From Flagellimonas spongiicola (GTDB lineage: Bacteria > Bacteroidota > Bacteroidia > Flavobacteriales > Flavobacteriaceae): a DNA stretch of 64,000 nt. A model generated the notes under the pieces. It ran no database searches and was not told the DNA's origin. It saw only the letters and a program-made list of their open reading frames with translations. The stretch's first letter is position 1, and every line of letters starts with the position of its first letter. Position numbers and translations under genes: made by a program. This document shows positions 62,998 through 64,000 of the stretch, one piece after another. The stretch is taken from assembly GCF_023502425.1 (NCBI RefSeq), contig NZ_JAMFMA010000001.1, positions 1,054,001 to 1,118,000 of the forward strand, written 5' to 3'.

Positions 62998-64000
62998 TCA
63001 AGAATGAATACTACCCATTCGATGTTTTAAAAGGGAGGGCTCCCGTTTTCTAACAACGGCCAATATTTCTGAAATTATGGAATTGGCAATTTCTTCTGGA
63101 GTTTCGGCCCCGATATCAACACCAGCAGGACCATGCACCAATTCCAAGAAATCTTCACGTACATCAGGACATCTTTCCATTAACTCATCAAACAACTTTT
63201 CCCTTCTGCGATAAGGCCCCAGCAGCCCAAAATAGGCGGCATTTGTATCCTTTAGTTTCAATAGAAACTGTAAATCCTTAACATAACTGTGCGTCATAAG
63301 CACCACAGCAGTTTGGGCGTCAAATTCCGGCAGGTACATCTCTGGTTCAACATGGACCATTTTTTGGCTTCCTGGAAAATCCAACTCAGATTTTTCCTCA
63401 CGCGGATTTACCACTATCGTGACTTCCCATCCCGTTAATGCCGCATATTTACATAATTGAACTGCATCATGTTCCGCCCCAATGATTATGAGTTGAAAAC
63501 AGGGTTGCATTACTTGGCTGAATTCCAGTTGCGTTTCCTCCAAAATTGAACTATTGGAGTTCACTGCAAAGGAATTGCCGTCAAATTGGAAAATAGTCCT
63601 AAATCCATTGCCTGTTGCAGGTTCTTTAAGATAAGTTGATGTAATTTCGAAGGATTTCCGTTGTGCTATGGTCTTCCAAAACGCCTTGCAAAAGGCTTCT
63701 GTAGGTTTGAATTCTTCCAGTAAAATGTACAATATGCCTTCGCATCCCAGTCGGTATCGACCATCGTAAATCATAATCTTGGAGATCCCTGTTTCGAAAA
63801 CACTGTTCGCCTGTCTGAAAACTTCTTTTTCCACGCAACCTCCACTTACTGCGCCAACCATTTTACCGTCATCAAATAACAGCATTCTAACACCAGGTCT
63901 TCTATAAGAAGACCCGTCCAAGTCTACAACTGTTGCTAATACAGCTTTTCGACCTTCCTTATGTCTGTTCTCAAATTGTTGGACAATATATTTTAACTCG
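62998..64000 (-). CDS. XdhC-family protein, 5' end beyond the window
   Basis: The frame runs continuously to the right edge (position 64000), so at least 333 residues are present and the true start is outside. Characteristic segments are VDLDGSSYRRPGVRMLLF, MVGAVSGGCVEKEVFR, and the Rossmann-type IIGAEHDAVQLCKYAALTGWEVTIVVNP. XdhC-type proteins bind Mo cofactor, protect it and hand it to hydroxylases. The family member found next to MocA is the usual pairing. An apparent start at 63921 is a TTG within the conserved DGSSYRR region and is not real. Confidence 0.9.
   Translation of the reverse strand, partial: ELKYIVQQFENRHKEGRKAVLATVVDLDGSSYRRPGVRMLLFDDGKMVGAVSGGCVEKEVFRQANSVFETGISKIMIYDGRYRLGCEGILYILLEEFKPTEAFCKAFWKTIAQRKSFEITSTYLKEPATGNGFRTIFQFDGNSFAVNSNSSILEETQLEFSQVMQPCFQLIIIGAEHDAVQLCKYAALTGWEVTIVVNPREEKSELDFPGSQKMVHVEPEMYLPEFDAQTAVVLMTHSYVKDLQFLLKLKDTNAAYFGLLGPYRRREKLFDELMERCPDVREDFLELVHGPAGVDIGAETPEEIANSIISEILAVVRKREPSLLKHRMGSIHS

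Noticed and set aside
63626..63921. Start of the XdhC gene at 63921
   Set aside because: That codon is TTG inside the conserved DGSSYRR block, and the frame continues in a protein-like way to the right edge, so the gene is partial rather than short.
1..64000. CRISPR arrays, tRNA or rRNA genes, integrases, transposases
   Set aside because: None was seen: no regularly spaced repeats of 24-40 bases, no recognised tRNA ends or cloverleaf, and no DDE or tyrosine/serine recombinase signature in any protein.

Overview
The window looks like chromosome of a marine Flavobacteriaceae-type Bacteroidota. This is an inference from gene content and style: AT-rich DNA, few strong Shine-Dalgarno sites, many secreted or lipoprotein genes with short signal peptides ending in AQ or a Cys after a hydrophobic run, several AraC and LytTR regulators, and families typical of the phylum (DUF2490, DUF5916, DUF1080-like, DUF2652, BNR/sortilin-like exoproteins, membrane-anchored AraC proteins). 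No rRNA, tRNA, CRISPR array, intact insertion sequence, integrase or replication origin was recognised.

Layout. 0-5.3 kb: a DUF1302-type outer-membrane barrel, then an oxidoreductase cluster (SDR, AraC regulator, NAD(P)-binding protein, MBL-fold hydrolase). 5.4-9.05 kb: a tight envelope operon (MORN-like protein, DUF2490 barrel, MORN-repeat protein). 9.2-13.6 kb: DJ-1/PfpI protein, two AraC regulators and a nitroreductase/DUF1330 pair. 13.6-16.1 kb: a membrane-tethered putative HTH regulator facing a secreted lectin-like protein. 16.3-29.2 kb: MscS channel, LRR lipoprotein, outer-membrane phospholipase A, a large BNR exoprotein with a LytTR regulator, an NAD-epimerase-like protein, a DUF5916 barrel, a DUF1080 lipoprotein and a cytochrome c/sugar-dehydrogenase lipoprotein. 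29.4-30.3 kb: two cold-shock-domain genes. 30.4-36.5 kb: a LytTR two-component pair, an unusual esterase plus beta-lactamase-like fusion, an AraC regulator and a second serine hydrolase.

36.5-46 kb is the accessory part. It holds two orphan membrane proteins in gene-poor DNA, a repeated 26-bp sequence, a decayed copy of a small neighbouring gene, a small Xre repressor with palindromic upstream DNA, a poly-C tract, and a three-gene cassette. The cassette is an AAA_13/RloC-PrrC-like ATPase with a CxxC hook and a candidate RNase C-terminus, an unrecognised protein with no ATG/GTG/TTG start, and a single-helix membrane protein. It is the best candidate for a little-described (probably anti-phage) system.

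46-64 kb returns to ordinary metabolism: a molybdenum hydroxylase pair (Fe-S and Mo-binding subunits) with a divergent membrane AraC regulator, an M14 carboxypeptidase, lipoproteins, an exported glutaredoxin-like protein, an exported methyltransferase downstream of a second BNR exoprotein, a DUF2652 protein, a lipoprotein trehalase divergent from a GntR/FCD regulator with a palindromic operator candidate, and an operon of XdhC-type protein, MocA-type cytidylyltransferase and exported amidohydrolase. The XdhC and MocA proteins would be expected to mature and insert the Mo cofactor of hydroxylases such as the one at 47.3-50.0 kb. The XdhC gene runs off the right edge.
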